A stretch of 64,000 nt of DNA from Leptospiraceae bacterium (GCA_016711485.1 JADJSX010000008.1:310001-374000), one strand, 5' to 3'; shown: positions 1 to 10,400, numbered from the stretch's first letter. Notes: generated from the letters alone by a model not told the origin. Numbers and translations are program-made.

Positions 1-367
1 CAATCATTTAGAGGCAATGGCTGATTTAGCCTTAGACCTAATGAAATTCAGTCACCAACAAGAATTGATTGATTTACTTATGAAATACCCAGATTTCAAA
101 ATCCGAGTTGGAATGCATTGTGGTCCGGCCGTCGCAGGCGTAATCGGAGTTGAAAAAATCGCTTACGATATTTGGGGAGATACTGTAAATACAGCAAGCA
201 GAATGGAGTCCCACGGATTGCCTGATATGATTCATACTTCTAAACAGGTCTATGACATTTTGAAAGGAAAATTTGTATTTGAAAGACGAGGCATGTTTGA
301 CATTAAAGGAAAGGGAATGATGGAAACCTATTTTTTAATGGATAAATTGCCACCCAAAACTAAATAA
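1..367 (+). CDS. Class III adenylate/guanylate cyclase, C-terminal fragment
   Basis: This is the 3' end of a gene that starts left of the window, since the frame is open from base 2. It encodes the C-terminal half of a class III nucleotide cyclase catalytic domain, which makes cAMP or cGMP from ATP or GTP. Visible hallmarks are R-V-G-M-H-C-G-P, then Y-D-I-W-G-D-T-V-N-T-A-S-R-M, which carries the Asn and Arg that stabilise the transition state. The usual tail follows (F-D-I-K-G-K-G-M-M-E-T-Y-F). The two metal-binding aspartates and the substrate-choosing lysine lie upstream and cannot be seen, so ATP versus GTP use is undecided. The N-terminal sensor is unknown. The residues present look intact. 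Confidence 0.93.
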   Translation, partial: NHLEAMADLALDLMKFSHQQELIDLLMKYPDFKIRVGMHCGPAVAGVIGVEKIAYDIWGDTVNTASRMESHGLPDMIHTSKQVYDILKGKFVFERRGMFDIKGKGMMETYFLMDKLPPKTK

Positions 368-522
368 TAGCTGAACCCGTATAGGTATGGCGTTTAATTT
401 ATTTCAAATAAAATTAATTACAGAATCAACATTCCTAGAAAAAGTCTACGGAGCTAATGTTAGTTTAAAAATCTGGATACTATTCAGTTTCCAGAGAATC
501 ATAAGTTAAAAAACATGGATTT

Positions 523-1422
523 GTGAATACAGAAAAAGCAAAATCAGCTTATATTTTAGGCGCCGTACTTGTTTTATTTTCTGCAATTGGGTTTTCTGCC
601 AAAGCAGTTATGGTAAAATTAGCCTACGGATACCATGTAGATGCCACGACCCTTTTATTTTTACGAATGGTTTTTGCTACCCCCTTTTTTTTAGTAGTTG
701 GTATTTATAAAATGAAATCGGAAAAAAAGAAACTTTCCAGAGTTGATTGGTTCTATGTAATATTACTTGGATTTTTGGGATATTATCTTTCTAGCATATT
801 AGATTTTTTGGGGTTAGTATATATAGGTGCAGGAATGGAGCGGTTAATTTTATTTATCTACCCGACCTTAGTTGTCGTAATGTCCGCCCTGGTTTTTAAA
901 CACAAAGTGCGCGAAAGAGAGTATATTTCTCTTGGGATTACATATATTGGAATATTCATCGTATTTATAAATGACACAATTGAAAAAACACAGAATGTTT
1001 ATCTAGGGGCATTTCTTATTTTTCTATGTGCATTTACTTATGCGGCTTATTTAATGGGAAGTGGAAAAATGATCCCTCATATAGGAGCTTCTCGATTTAC
1101 GGCATACGCAATGTTAGTCGCATGTATATCAATTATTTTACATTTTGGTGTTACACACACTTTGGAAGACTTAAATTTACCGTTCGAAGTTTATCTATTG
1201 AGTTTTAGTATGGCGATAATTTCTACAGTACTTCCAACTTTTTTATTGGCACAGGGAATTAAACGAGTAGGTTCAGGACCTGCATCTATTATAGGAACAA
1301 TTGGACCTGTATCGACAATTTTATTGGCTTGGATTTTTTTAGATGAAACATTAAACATATACCAATTTTTAGGAACAGGTTTTGTGATTGCTGGGGTATT
1401 CATAGTTAGTTACAAAAAATAA
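523..1422 (+). CDS. EamA/DMT-family transporter
   Basis: A 299-residue inner-membrane protein with about ten hydrophobic helices in two similar halves, the layout of the drug/metabolite transporter (EamA) family, which exports or imports small metabolites. The N-terminal half has the typical opening A-V-M-V-K-L-A followed by a conserved F-L-R-M in helix 2. The second half ends with G-P-V-S-T-I-L-L-A-W-I-F-L-D-E, the family's helix 8-9 signature. The start is a GTG at 523; an ATG at 515 hits a stop after three codons. No strong ribosome site is visible. Substrate cannot be read from sequence. It stands alone between the cyclase and an intergenic repeat. Confidence 0.88.
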   Translation: MNTEKAKSAYILGAVLVLFSAIGFSAKAVMVKLAYGYHVDATTLLFLRMVFATPFFLVVGIYKMKSEKKKLSRVDWFYVILLGFLGYYLSSILDFLGLVYIGAGMERLILFIYPTLVVVMSALVFKHKVREREYISLGITYIGIFIVFINDTIEKTQNVYLGAFLIFLCAFTYAAYLMGSGKMIPHIGASRFTAYAMLVACISIILHFGVTHTLEDLNLPFEVYLLSFSMAIISTVLPTFLLAQGIKRVGSGPASIIGTIGPVSTILLAWIFLDETLNIYQFLGTGFVIAGVFIVSYKK

Positions 1423-1455
1423 AAAATTTTCTCTATGGGACTGTGTAAAAGCATT

Positions 1456-1483
1456 GCCACGGAGGCACAGAGTCACAGAGAAA
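1456..1483 (+). repeat. Single arm of CACAGAG-type intergenic repeat
   Basis: The stretch GCCACGGAGGCACAGAG followed by TCACAGAGAAA matches the two arms of an inverted repeat seen at 33718-33745 and 33901-33926. Here only one arm is recognisable, between the transporter and the next gene. It has no coding content. Confidence 0.6.
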
Positions 1484-1685
1484 TGCGGTTTCTTGGCATT
1501 CTGCGCTCAGAAATCTATGCTTTTACACAACTCCTATTAGAATTTATAGCCTGTATATGTGAATCTGCATTCATATTTTGTTACATAGGGAGTTATACTG
1601 AGTTTGAGTGAGTTACTAAAGTTATTCGATAAATAAGTATTGTAAAGAATCCAATCTTGTATCTAATGTTATCAATGGAGTGATT

Positions 1686-2423
1686 ATGAGCTTTGATGAC
1701 TTAATTTTTTCGAAATATGATTTTAGCGGCGTTCACAAAAAGGAATTAATTCCTTTAATTGAAGAGTTAATTCGTTATTCAGAAAAGGCACGAAAAGAGG
1801 GACTACTTAGTTTAGAAGATGAACTTCCTATTGTCAAAGATCCCTTTCTCAAAATGGGACTTCAGTTAGTGATCGATGGGACAGATCCAGATTTAGTAGA
1901 AGAAATTTTAGAAAGAGTGATTTTCTTTTCTAAATCTTCACTTAAAAGGATAATGGAATATTGTATTATTCGCACGGGAGTAATCGCAATCCAAAGTGGA
2001 AATAATCCACATGTGTTACACCACCAACTTTACGCATACATAGGCATTGAATACATCGAAGAGTATATGAACCATTTAGAGAATTCTCCGATAGTGCGAA
2101 ATCTCGCTGTAAATCCCAATTTTATTCCTTTAGATATCTCTATTGAATTTAACTTTCTATTTACACATATGGATGATCTCTCAATTCAGAGAATGCTCAG
2201 AGAAATTGATATAGCAGTGTTAGTTTACGCCTTATCTAATTCTAGTTTGGAATGTGAAAATAAAATCCTCAAAAATATTTCTTCTCGTGCAGCTTTTTTA
2301 TTAACAGAAGACAGACAACTTATTAGTGTTAGCATTGAGGACTGTATCGAAAATCAAAAAATGGTCATAGAATTATATGACCGATTAGTAGAAATGGGTG
2401 AAATCATAGGAACGGAAGAATGA
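1686..2423 (+). CDS. Soluble MotA-loop / FliG C-terminal-domain chimera
   Basis: A 245-residue soluble protein that joins parts of both sides of the flagellar motor. Residues about 19-88 match the cytoplasmic loop of the stator protein MotA: K-A-R-K-E-G-L-L-S-L-E-D, then L-Q-L-V-I-D-G-T-D-P-D-L. They keep the Arg and Glu (R36, E44) equivalent to E. coli MotA R90 and E98, which contact FliG. Residues about 150-244 match the FliG C-terminal domain: M-D-D-L-S-I-Q-R-M-L-R-E-I-D, S-R-A-A-F-L-L and a closing R-L-V-E-M-G-E-I-I. The FliG Arg281 and Asp289 equivalents are kept, but Lys264 and Arg297 are not. All four MotA membrane helices are absent. ATG 1686 is chosen over GTG 1680 because GGAG lies five bases before it. 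No other flagellar gene is nearby. The role (brake, clutch or competitor) is inference. Confidence 0.78.
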   Translation: MSFDDLIFSKYDFSGVHKKELIPLIEELIRYSEKARKEGLLSLEDELPIVKDPFLKMGLQLVIDGTDPDLVEEILERVIFFSKSSLKRIMEYCIIRTGVIAIQSGNNPHVLHHQLYAYIGIEYIEEYMNHLENSPIVRNLAVNPNFIPLDISIEFNFLFTHMDDLSIQRMLREIDIAVLVYALSNSSLECENKILKNISSRAAFLLTEDRQLISVSIEDCIENQKMVIELYDRLVEMGEIIGTEE

Positions 2424-2425
2424 AA

Positions 2426-3721
2426 TTATCTTCTTTTTTTATTTGGGGGAATTGAGTTCCATCTTATCAATTTTCCATATTGATAGACTTGGTCAATTTC
2501 GTACAACGTATCAATATTCGTAATTGGGTTTTCTTTTAGTATTAGTAAATTTGCTTCATTGCCTACATTGATAATTCCTTTGTAGGTTCCACCTATATAA
2601 GAACAGGAATTTTGAGTTGGAATACGAAATAAATTTTCGTCCACTTTTAGAATTTTTCCTATTGTTTGTAATTCTTGAATTCCACTGATACCCGGTAGGG
2701 AAAGTCGATTCCCTGATCCACTTCCTAAAATCATTTTCTGTTTTAAAATAGGATTTTTTTCTATAAATTTTAAAAAGGAAGTATATTCTATTTTTTTAAT
2801 TTCTAATTCTTTTGGATCTAATTCTAAGTTCAAGTTACCTTCATAAGAACTAAGGTAATTATCTATAAAAAATTTATCCTTATTGCGGAGATTTTCTAAT
2901 TCTTTTAATCCCTCTTCTCCTTCTTTATTGTTCAAATAAGAGTTACGGTAAACGTTTAATATTGGAATTAAATTCATTTCTTCCATATGTTGTAGTGTAA
3001 TATCTTTTTGCATTTCATAAGAGATTGGATGAACCAAATAACGATTACCCGATATTAAAGTATCAAGAATAGAAATCCTGTCTGTAAATGTATGAACAGT
3101 AATTTGTTTGTTTTTATCCTTCGCATTGAGGCGTATTTGATTTAATATACTTGAATCAAATGAAAATTTTGCATCTTCATTGTAACGATTGAATAGATGA
3201 ACTGAATTTGTATTTCCGGATAATTGTTTCTCTAATTCAGAAATAGTCGAGGAATAATTTTCAGAGGGAAAATACAATAGGTCAGAAATATCTTTTATTT
3301 CGGAACTTATAGGAATCAGAGGTCTACCTGCGATTGTAATTTTTGGACCTAAAATTTTTCCGGAATCAATTTCTGATTTGATTTTATAAATCCAAGGACC
3401 ATCCGCTACCGACAAAACATGAGTAAACCCATGGTATAAGAAAGAACGAAGGGAAATTAGTAGACTGCTCCGATTATGTTGTCCGCCGAAGGAGTCTACT
3501 CCTAAAGTTGTATAAGCATCGCAAAAGGAAGGAATAATATAACGAACCTTATCCTTTTGTTTACTTGGTATTATCCGTGAAATGTTACCATTGTTAATAT
3601 ATATATCGCTTACTTCGCTAAATTTTGAATCTGGTTTAAGGAATCTTACTGATTTAATTATTTCCTCTGCTTGTAATAAGAAGGTAAAAAAATAAATAAT
3701 AGAAATAAATAGTTTTATCAT
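2426..3721 (-). CDS. Exported amidohydrolase-like protein lacking metal ligands
   Basis: A 431-residue protein with a signal peptide (residues 1-18) and the architecture of the imidazolonepropionase/prolidase branch of the amidohydrolase superfamily. The fold is recognisable from the N-terminal beta sandwich, the I-P-S-F-C-D-A-Y strand, His210 and His231, and the C-terminal G-N-E-A-N-L-L-I-L-K-E-N-P block. The metal-binding HxH after the first barrel strand is replaced by Y-T-T (residues 70-72). The late Asp of the usual G-T-D motif is replaced in L-G-S-G-S-G (332-337). Catalysis by the usual metal mechanism is therefore unlikely, so this may be a binding or structural relative. Its start overlaps the lipoprotein gene by four bases (ATGA), and it is the last gene of a three-gene operon. 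Confidence 0.7.
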   Translation of the reverse strand: MIKLFISIIYFFTFLLQAEEIIKSVRFLKPDSKFSEVSDIYINNGNISRIIPSKQKDKVRYIIPSFCDAYTTLGVDSFGGQHNRSSLLISLRSFLYHGFTHVLSVADGPWIYKIKSEIDSGKILGPKITIAGRPLIPISSEIKDISDLLYFPSENYSSTISELEKQLSGNTNSVHLFNRYNEDAKFSFDSSILNQIRLNAKDKNKQITVHTFTDRISILDTLISGNRYLVHPISYEMQKDITLQHMEEMNLIPILNVYRNSYLNNKEGEEGLKELENLRNKDKFFIDNYLSSYEGNLNLELDPKELEIKKIEYTSFLKFIEKNPILKQKMILGSGSGNRLSLPGISGIQELQTIGKILKVDENLFRIPTQNSCSYIGGTYKGIINVGNEANLLILKENPITNIDTLYEIDQVYQYGKLIRWNSIPPNKKRR

Positions 3722-4959
3722 GATTTAGATTTCAACAAAGTATGTCTTCGTAAAAGAATCAAGTTATTTCTTGCGGCAGTACGAGATGCGCCCCCATAAC
3801 CATATTTAAACAAAAGAGGTTTTGCAGATGTTTCATAAATTTTTTTTAAATCATCTTGTGTGAATTTTTGTGATTCTGTTTTTACATTTCCTTTTTCTGA
3901 TTTGAACATATTTGCTTCTTTAGGAACATATCGAATACTTATGCGGCGGGTGTATTTTCCGAAAACTTGAATATCCCATTCATCCTTTGAAAAATAACGA
4001 ATTGGAATTCCTGAATCGTCTTCGACTACCATGTCTGTTTTTTTTAGGATTGTATGTATAAAGTCCTTATATTTTCCTAAATGTAATAGATAAATTGCTG
4101 ACTTTAAAACTAAATTTAGACGTGGTTGTTTTAATAAATATTTTCCTTCTACCGTATTTACATCCATAGAGTTATGATTGACAAAAAATTTTAAAAAAAT
4201 CAATTCTCTTTCTACTCCGTTCTCTTCCGAATGGAATACGATTCGTATTCCTTGGTATGCCTCTGGATTATCATTTACTTCAGCTTCGGAAATTGTATGA
4301 ATTGAACCGTCAGGTGAAATAGAAATTCTTTCTAGATCATCGATAGTATGTCCTAAACGTTTTAGAAATACTAACAATACTGGCGCAACTCCTGGAAAGT
4401 ATTTATTCGAAAATTTTTTTGCCATTAGGATCGTTGTAAAATAATTTTGGCCTGCTATTTGACTAACACTTGCTTCAAGAGTGTAAAAGGCTAATTTTAA
4501 TTCTTCTGGTTTGAATAGTGCGGGATCATTCACATACCCAGGAGTTTCTAGTCCAATCATTATGTAACGAGGAGAGTTTGGATAAAAATGATATAGATTT
4601 ATAAAGTCGGCTCCACTTAGCGGATAAACAGCAGTATTCGATTCATTGTCTTTGGGTAAATATTCTTTTGACCATTCAGATACATGTAATATATAATTTT
4701 TTTCAATTTTTTTCCATGCTTTATCGATCGAACGAATATAAGATTTATAGTAAGTTCCTTTTGTAAGAGGAAAATATGCGTTATTCTCATCGATTGGTAA
4801 TCCGGCTAGATAGGTGGCTAAGTTATCCCAATAAACTATATTATTCGTTTTAATAACTGTCTCAGATTTTATTTCTTTTTTAGTTGAACAAAATTCAAAT
4901 AATACAATTAAATTGGCTATTATAAATACAAAAACTATTCTTTTAAATTTTATGTACAT
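3718..4959 (-). CDS. Putative lipoprotein of unknown function
   Basis: A 413-residue protein I do not recognise. The N terminus is a hydrophobic leader ending F-E-F-C-S-T-K-K, a plausible spirochaetal lipobox with the acylated Cys near residue 24. The mature part is mixed alpha/beta with an aromatic-rich patch (G-A-D-F-I-N-L-Y-H-F-Y) and no metal or nucleotide motif I can name. It is the middle gene of an operon. It follows the metallo-hydrolase by 36 bases and overlaps the amidohydrolase-like gene by four, so all three are probably made together and act outside the inner membrane. Confidence 0.7.
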   Translation of the reverse strand: MYIKFKRIVFVFIIANLIVLFEFCSTKKEIKSETVIKTNNIVYWDNLATYLAGLPIDENNAYFPLTKGTYYKSYIRSIDKAWKKIEKNYILHVSEWSKEYLPKDNESNTAVYPLSGADFINLYHFYPNSPRYIMIGLETPGYVNDPALFKPEELKLAFYTLEASVSQIAGQNYFTTILMAKKFSNKYFPGVAPVLLVFLKRLGHTIDDLERISISPDGSIHTISEAEVNDNPEAYQGIRIVFHSEENGVERELIFLKFFVNHNSMDVNTVEGKYLLKQPRLNLVLKSAIYLLHLGKYKDFIHTILKKTDMVVEDDSGIPIRYFSKDEWDIQVFGKYTRRISIRYVPKEANMFKSEKGNVKTESQKFTQDDLKKIYETSAKPLLFKYGYGGASRTAARNNLILLRRHTLLKSKS

Positions 4960-4995
4960 GGTGAAATTACCTAGATTTCTTTTTCAGAGAAATTT

Positions 4996-5814
4996 TTATT
5001 TGTTTTTATTAAGTTCATAAATTGTTAAAATTCCATTTTTGGGGATAACGGAATTTTTTAGTAATTCAAAATCATGCAAAGTAAGTATTTCTAAACGATT
5101 GTTTTTTTTATGAATTTCCTGTAATTGTTCTAAAAACTTTTTGTTATTTGATACACTGTAGGCTGCTTTAGAATTGAGCCCTATTCCTTCTAAACATTCG
5201 CGCGCCAAATAACATTCATCCCCTGTGATTATAAATTCCTTATTAGTTGTTTGAATATGAACAAATTGCGAGCCTATAGTATGTCCTCCCGAAAAAAAAA
5301 TCGAGATTTCTTTATTAAAATAAAAATTAACATCTACATTTTGAATTTGATTTCTGAATTTTCTTACTTCAAATACTTTCTGGAATGGTTTATATTCTTC
5401 TGATTTTTTAAATTGTTCAAATTCTTTTGTATGTATATAGATTTTTGCATTTGGAAAATAATGTGCACTGCCTACATGATCAAAATGACTGTGAGTGAGG
5501 ATAATATCCGTTATATCCGAAGGATCTAATTCTGCATTCCGCAATAATAAAATGGGAGACTTGTAATTGGAAATTTGGAAGGAGGAAATATATTTTTTAT
5601 CTGTAAAACCGGTATCGACTAAAATATTGCGTTTATCGGTTTGAATGAGATAAAACATCCATAATATAGTTTTCGTTTTTGTATCATCTTTTGTGTTTAA
5701 TAGTTCGGACGGATAGGTACTTCTTCCATATATTAAAGCGGAAATTTTTTGGATTTCCCCTTCGGCTGATAGGGAAGAAATAAAAATAAATAGAATGAAT
5801 AAAACAAATTTCAT
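4996..5814 (-). CDS. Exported metallo-beta-lactamase-fold hydrolase (lactonase-like)
   Basis: A 272-residue MBL-fold hydrolase with a cleavable signal peptide (cut near residues 17-18). The metal site is complete: T-H-S-H-F-D-H (His108, His110, Asp112, His113), a later G-G-H-T, T-G-D-E near residue 199, and a final L-H-D near 248. This order and the early D-T-G motif resemble the AHL-lactonase/AttM branch, which opens lactone rings, but the substrate is inferred only. The protein is secreted and leads the operon that contains the lipoprotein and amidohydrolase-like genes. A homoserine-lactone or other ester substrate would fit an extracytoplasmic catabolic or signal-quenching unit. Confidence 0.85.
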   Translation of the reverse strand: MKFVLFILFIFISSLSAEGEIQKISALIYGRSTYPSELLNTKDDTKTKTILWMFYLIQTDKRNILVDTGFTDKKYISSFQISNYKSPILLLRNAELDPSDITDIILTHSHFDHVGSAHYFPNAKIYIHTKEFEQFKKSEEYKPFQKVFEVRKFRNQIQNVDVNFYFNKEISIFFSGGHTIGSQFVHIQTTNKEFIITGDECYLARECLEGIGLNSKAAYSVSNNKKFLEQLQEIHKKNNRLEILTLHDFELLKNSVIPKNGILTIYELNKNK

Positions 5815-6060
5815 AAATTTGTTTCAGATAATAGGAACATTCTATAATTTGTAAAGCATTTAAGACAATAAATTTAAGAATCCAAAAAGTTATCCATAGA
5901 ATATTCATTCACTTGAGAAACTAAGGCGTTTAATTTGTTTTACTGTACGGACTCTTTTTCATATACCAAACAAATATGGTACCAAAAAGGAAATTTACTT
6001 TTTGACTATATCGAATGAGGATATGCAAACACTTTTGAATTTAGGTATAGGAATCGCTCT

Positions 6061-6396
6061 ATGAAACCAACATTGATTTTATTAATAATAAATTTAACTT
6101 TTTGTTTAAAAGCAGAAAAATCAAGTTTTGATATGCAAGGCAATCCTTTAATATTTAGTTTGGCATTCCTATTCTCAATGATTCCAATCCAAAAAGTGCA
6201 AGACTTAAATAAAGATGGTTTTCCTGATTTAATTTCTGCGGCAATTTTTGATTCCTCCGGGGTAGTTAGAGATGGTTCTGTCTATATTTTTAATGGGAGT
6301 GCGAATGGAATTTCTTTTTCCTCTGTGTCTCAAGCTTCAAAAACAATTTCAGGTACTGCTTCTAGTACGGAAGCATTTGGAACAACTTTTTACTGA
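6061..6396 (+). pseudogene. Truncated FG-GAP repeat protein
   Basis: A 111-residue open frame with a signal peptide, followed by one FG-GAP/integrin-alpha-like calcium site, D-L-N-K-D-G-F-P-D-L-I. It then has the usual G-S-V-Y-I-F-N-G-S and stops at F-G-T-T-F-Y, just where the next repeat of a beta-propeller would continue. FG-GAP proteins normally carry five to seven repeats and several hundred residues. The bases after the stop do not continue a propeller in any frame. A hydrophobic frame about 6385-6525 that ends V-D-L-K-D-E-I-I-V is unrelated. This is best read as a deletion remnant. Confidence 0.6.
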
Positions 6397-6607
6397 TATC
6401 TACTAAATGGATACTGTCCATTGTGATTTCTTTTTTGGTTCTTAATTCATTTTCCCAAGACCTATTTTTTGCTTTACATTTAATGCCAATTTTACCTGTA
6501 GACTTAAAGGATGAAATTATTGTCTAACAAAGTGACATATTTATGTAGAAAGTAATTTCATAAATTTGAAAAAAAATGAGTCGAAAGGACTAAGTAGGAG
6601 GTAGCGA

Positions 6608-7279
6608 ATGCTATCTAGAATTTACACATTAATATTTATATTTACAACAGTTTCCGTTTTCGCGCAAGCACCGGCAGGTAATACAGCCAATTCAAGTACA
6701 GGAAAAGCGCCGCATGCAGCTTCTAAAGATGATACATCTATTCCGAAAGGAAATTATTTAAACTCTGTAAACCAGAATTTAACTACATTAGAAAAAGGCA
6801 TTGTGGAAAAAATCGCTACTTTGGAAAAATTGCAAGCAAGAGCTGCGGAACTAAATAGTAACTTAAAGCAGAAAGTCACCATCAACGATGAAGTTCCAAA
6901 CCTAGTCAAAAGAGGTGGATCTGATATAGTTACTTCTCGCCATATTGAATTTACTTTTGAAGGGGAAAAAGCAAAAGAATTAAAGGTTGTATCTAAGAAA
7001 AAAAATCTTTCAAATGATTTACATTCCGTAGTCAGAACTTTGACCTTTACTCCCGTTAACTTAGAAAGCATAAAAATCAAAGTAGTACGTTTTGACAGTG
7101 TAACAAAAGGTGTTTCTGAAATAGAAGATTATAATTCTATGCCTCTTGAAGCAAAAATCGTAGCCCTAAAAGCAATTGATTTAGTTTTATACAATACCAT
7201 TTTCCGATTTGATACATTGATTCAAAGAGCTGAAGTTTCTAAACTAGAAAATACAAGAAACAACCTAACCGAATTATAA
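6608..7279 (+). CDS. Exported protein of unknown function
   Basis: A 223-residue protein I do not recognise. It has a clear signal peptide ending V-F-A-Q-A, then a low-complexity Ala/Ser/Asn/Gly stretch (about 21-45), a heptad-like coiled-coil segment (about 55-90) and a beta-rich middle. A helical tail contains A-K-I-V-A-L-K-A-I-D-L-V. It is preceded by a strong ribosome site (TAGGAGGT, eight bases from the ATG). It stands alone on the plus strand and is likely periplasmic or surface exposed. Confidence 0.75.
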   Translation: MLSRIYTLIFIFTTVSVFAQAPAGNTANSSTGKAPHAASKDDTSIPKGNYLNSVNQNLTTLEKGIVEKIATLEKLQARAAELNSNLKQKVTINDEVPNLVKRGGSDIVTSRHIEFTFEGEKAKELKVVSKKKNLSNDLHSVVRTLTFTPVNLESIKIKVVRFDSVTKGVSEIEDYNSMPLEAKIVALKAIDLVLYNTIFRFDTLIQRAEVSKLENTRNNLTEL

Positions 7280-7433
7280 AAACCATTCTCTAATCGTAAC
7301 GTTATGAATTAAAGTCATTCCGTTACGATTTTCCTTTGTCCACAAAGCACAAAGTTTTTTGAAATAAAAAAACGAAATTTAGAAAACAAAGAAAAATCCT
7401 TGCCCTTTCTTCATTGGGAACTAATCTGTTTCC

Positions 7434-10400
7434 ATGGCAGACAAAGAGAGTTTGGATAAATTAACCCAACGAATTGAATCCTTGGAAATAGAACTTAGTT
7501 CTGTGAAAACTGAGTTACATCGTTTAACGTCAACAAACGAAGAAATTAAAGTTGCAAAACCAAATTATAAACCTGAAGTAGTTACACCAACAATCCCAAA
7601 ACCCATTCAAAAAGACAAATCTTCTCGATCTGTAGATTGGGAATTACTTCTGGGTGGAAATATTTTAGGTAAACTTGGGTTTTTTGCCATACTTCTGGCA
7701 TTTGGTTGGTTTATCAAGTTTGCATTTGATAACCATTGGATCAATGAATCTGGTCGAATATTTATTGGACTTGTCATTGGGTTTGTAACAATACTTGGTG
7801 GGCTCGTATTAGCTCGTCAAAAAATGCGTATAGTTCCTGAGTCCATGATTGGAACTGGGGTTTCGATTTTGTATTTAAGTCTTTATGCAGCCTATTATTT
7901 TTACGATTTAATTAACGCAAAAGAAACATTTGCCGCATTTACTTTATTAAGTGTCGGAACATCCTTGTTAGCCGGTAGAACCAATCTTCAGATATTGTAT
8001 ATATTTAGTTTATTTGGATCTATCCTCGCTCCAATTCTTTTATCTTCAGGTGAAAATTCCTATCGATTTTTATTTGCCTATTTAACTACAATCAATTTAG
8101 TTTTTTATTACATCAGTTTGAAAAATACTTGGAGGATTTCTCCTTATCTGATTTTTCTTGCGAACTGCCTAATTTTTTCTGTGTGGTCGAATGATAAATT
8201 ATTAGTAAGTAGTCCGATTCCTCCAATGGCTTATCTTACTGGATTATTTTTAGTATTTGTTATGCGGGAAGTATATCTTATGCCTAGGCTTCGGAAACAT
8301 ATCGATGGATCGAGTATTTTATTCGTATTACTTCTTGTGCTCACTTATGCGAGTTTTGGATATTCTGTGGTAAATAGCTTTTATTCTAATTTAACTTCTC
8401 ATTTTCTTTTAATTCAATCCTTTATGTTAGTGGGTTTTTTGAAAGTATTTGAAGTTTATTCTATTCCTTCTTTAGAAAAGAAATCTAATGTTAATAATTC
8501 GTTATCTGGTGTATTATTCTTATCTTGGATTTCTCTTTTGTTTGCTGCAATTTCCATTTTTGCAGAAGAACGATGGATTGGTTTTTCTTGGATTTTATTT
8601 GCTGGAGGTCTATCGGTTACGGGTGCCTATTTTAGAAATAAAATTTATATCCTGCTTTCAACTGTACCTTGGTTTTTAGCATTATTAAAATTATATTTTA
8701 TTGAAAGTACTTATGACAATCATATTTATTTTGTCTTAAATACTCGATTTGGTTTATTTGTATTAGCCACTGCATTTTTACTTTATACTTATCAAATTCA
8801 AAAGAAAAATTTAATTCATCGTGGTATGGTTGGATTTGTTTTTACGGCATTATTTACTTTGATTTTGGGAAGTTTTGTTGAAATCCATTATTTAATTCCA
8901 AATCCATATTATAGAAACTTAGGTTACTCCTACGTAATCGCATTTTATATGGTAGCACTTTTAATTCCTGGATTTAAATTCTCCTATAAATCCTTTCGGC
9001 TTACCGGAATACTTCTTGGAGTATTGTTAATTGCAAAATTTTATTTGTATGATATATGGATGATGAGTATTGTCGTTCGTATCATCGCTGGGTTTTCACT
9101 TGGAGTTGGACTTGTCGTATTAAGTATAGTTTACCAAAAATATAAGGATAAAATAAACGTGAATCAAATTTTAAAACTAACCGTATTTCCTCTATTATTA
9201 GTTGCATTTTTAAATGCTGACATACTATCAGCTCAATCGTTTAATAATAATGGGTATAAATATTTTGCTGAAGTGAAAGGGCTTTCATCTGATATTGTTG
9301 GAGATGAAAATAATATTTACGGTCGTATTCGTTTAACAGAGGAAATCTCTAAGTTCCATGGAAATTCAGATTTGCGATTGGTATATGAAAATGAGCTAGT
9401 TCCTTTTTTTCATAGAAGAGTTACTAATGTCGCAGGTAAAACTGGAAAAACAATCCCGACTGTGATTTATACAAATGTCACGTCTGCAGGAAGAGTGTAT
9501 GTAATAAAATTTGAAGAGCCACCCGCAAAAACGGAATACACAGAATTAGAAATTGCGGGAAGTGAAAGATACGAAACGGGAGTTTATATATCACTTGGAG
9601 ATGAACCAAATGATTGGAGAGAATCTATTTCCGCTTCAATTTATAATTATTACGATGACCAAGTCGGAAAAGTAAATCGAATTAAATTTCGTTCGGGTAA
9701 ATATCGTTATGCCAGATTAGAATTTGATTCTAAATTTCAGTTCGAATTTACTGGTGCAATTTATTCACCTACAAAGGAAAGAGCTGAATACAAAGTTGAT
9801 TTGAAGTTAGAAGACTTAAACCAACAGAAAGATTTGGATAGAAAAGCAACTTTGTATTATTATGAAAATCCAACCCATAAACCAATCAGTCGCATAACCT
9901 TGGAATTTGAAGATATAAAATACAATAGAAATTTGGAAATTTATCAAAAAGATTCCGAAACGAAAGAATTTTCATTAATGACAGAAACTGTAATATACAA
10001 AAAACCAGAAGCAAATGGAGAGCATAATATAGATTTATCCTTATATAAAGGAGGTCATTTAAAATTTCTACTTTTGGATAATGATGATAAACCTCTCGTA
10101 TTGAAATCTATAAATGCGTATTCTGAAATAGAGGAAATTGTATTTGAATTTCCCAAAAAAATTGCATTCGATGAAAGTAAAAAAATGATTCTGTATTACG
10201 GGAATGAATACGTACGATTTCCTGAATTTGATATTAAAAATACATATGACGAGAAGCTAAAACATGTTAGCCTCAAGGTAGGCGAACACCAATCAAACCC
10301 TGAATTTGCTTATTCTTTGGTAGAACCACCTCTTTCATCGTGGATCATTCGGGGGCTTTTTTTGGTTGGATTATTATTGATGGTCTATCCAGCGTTTAAA

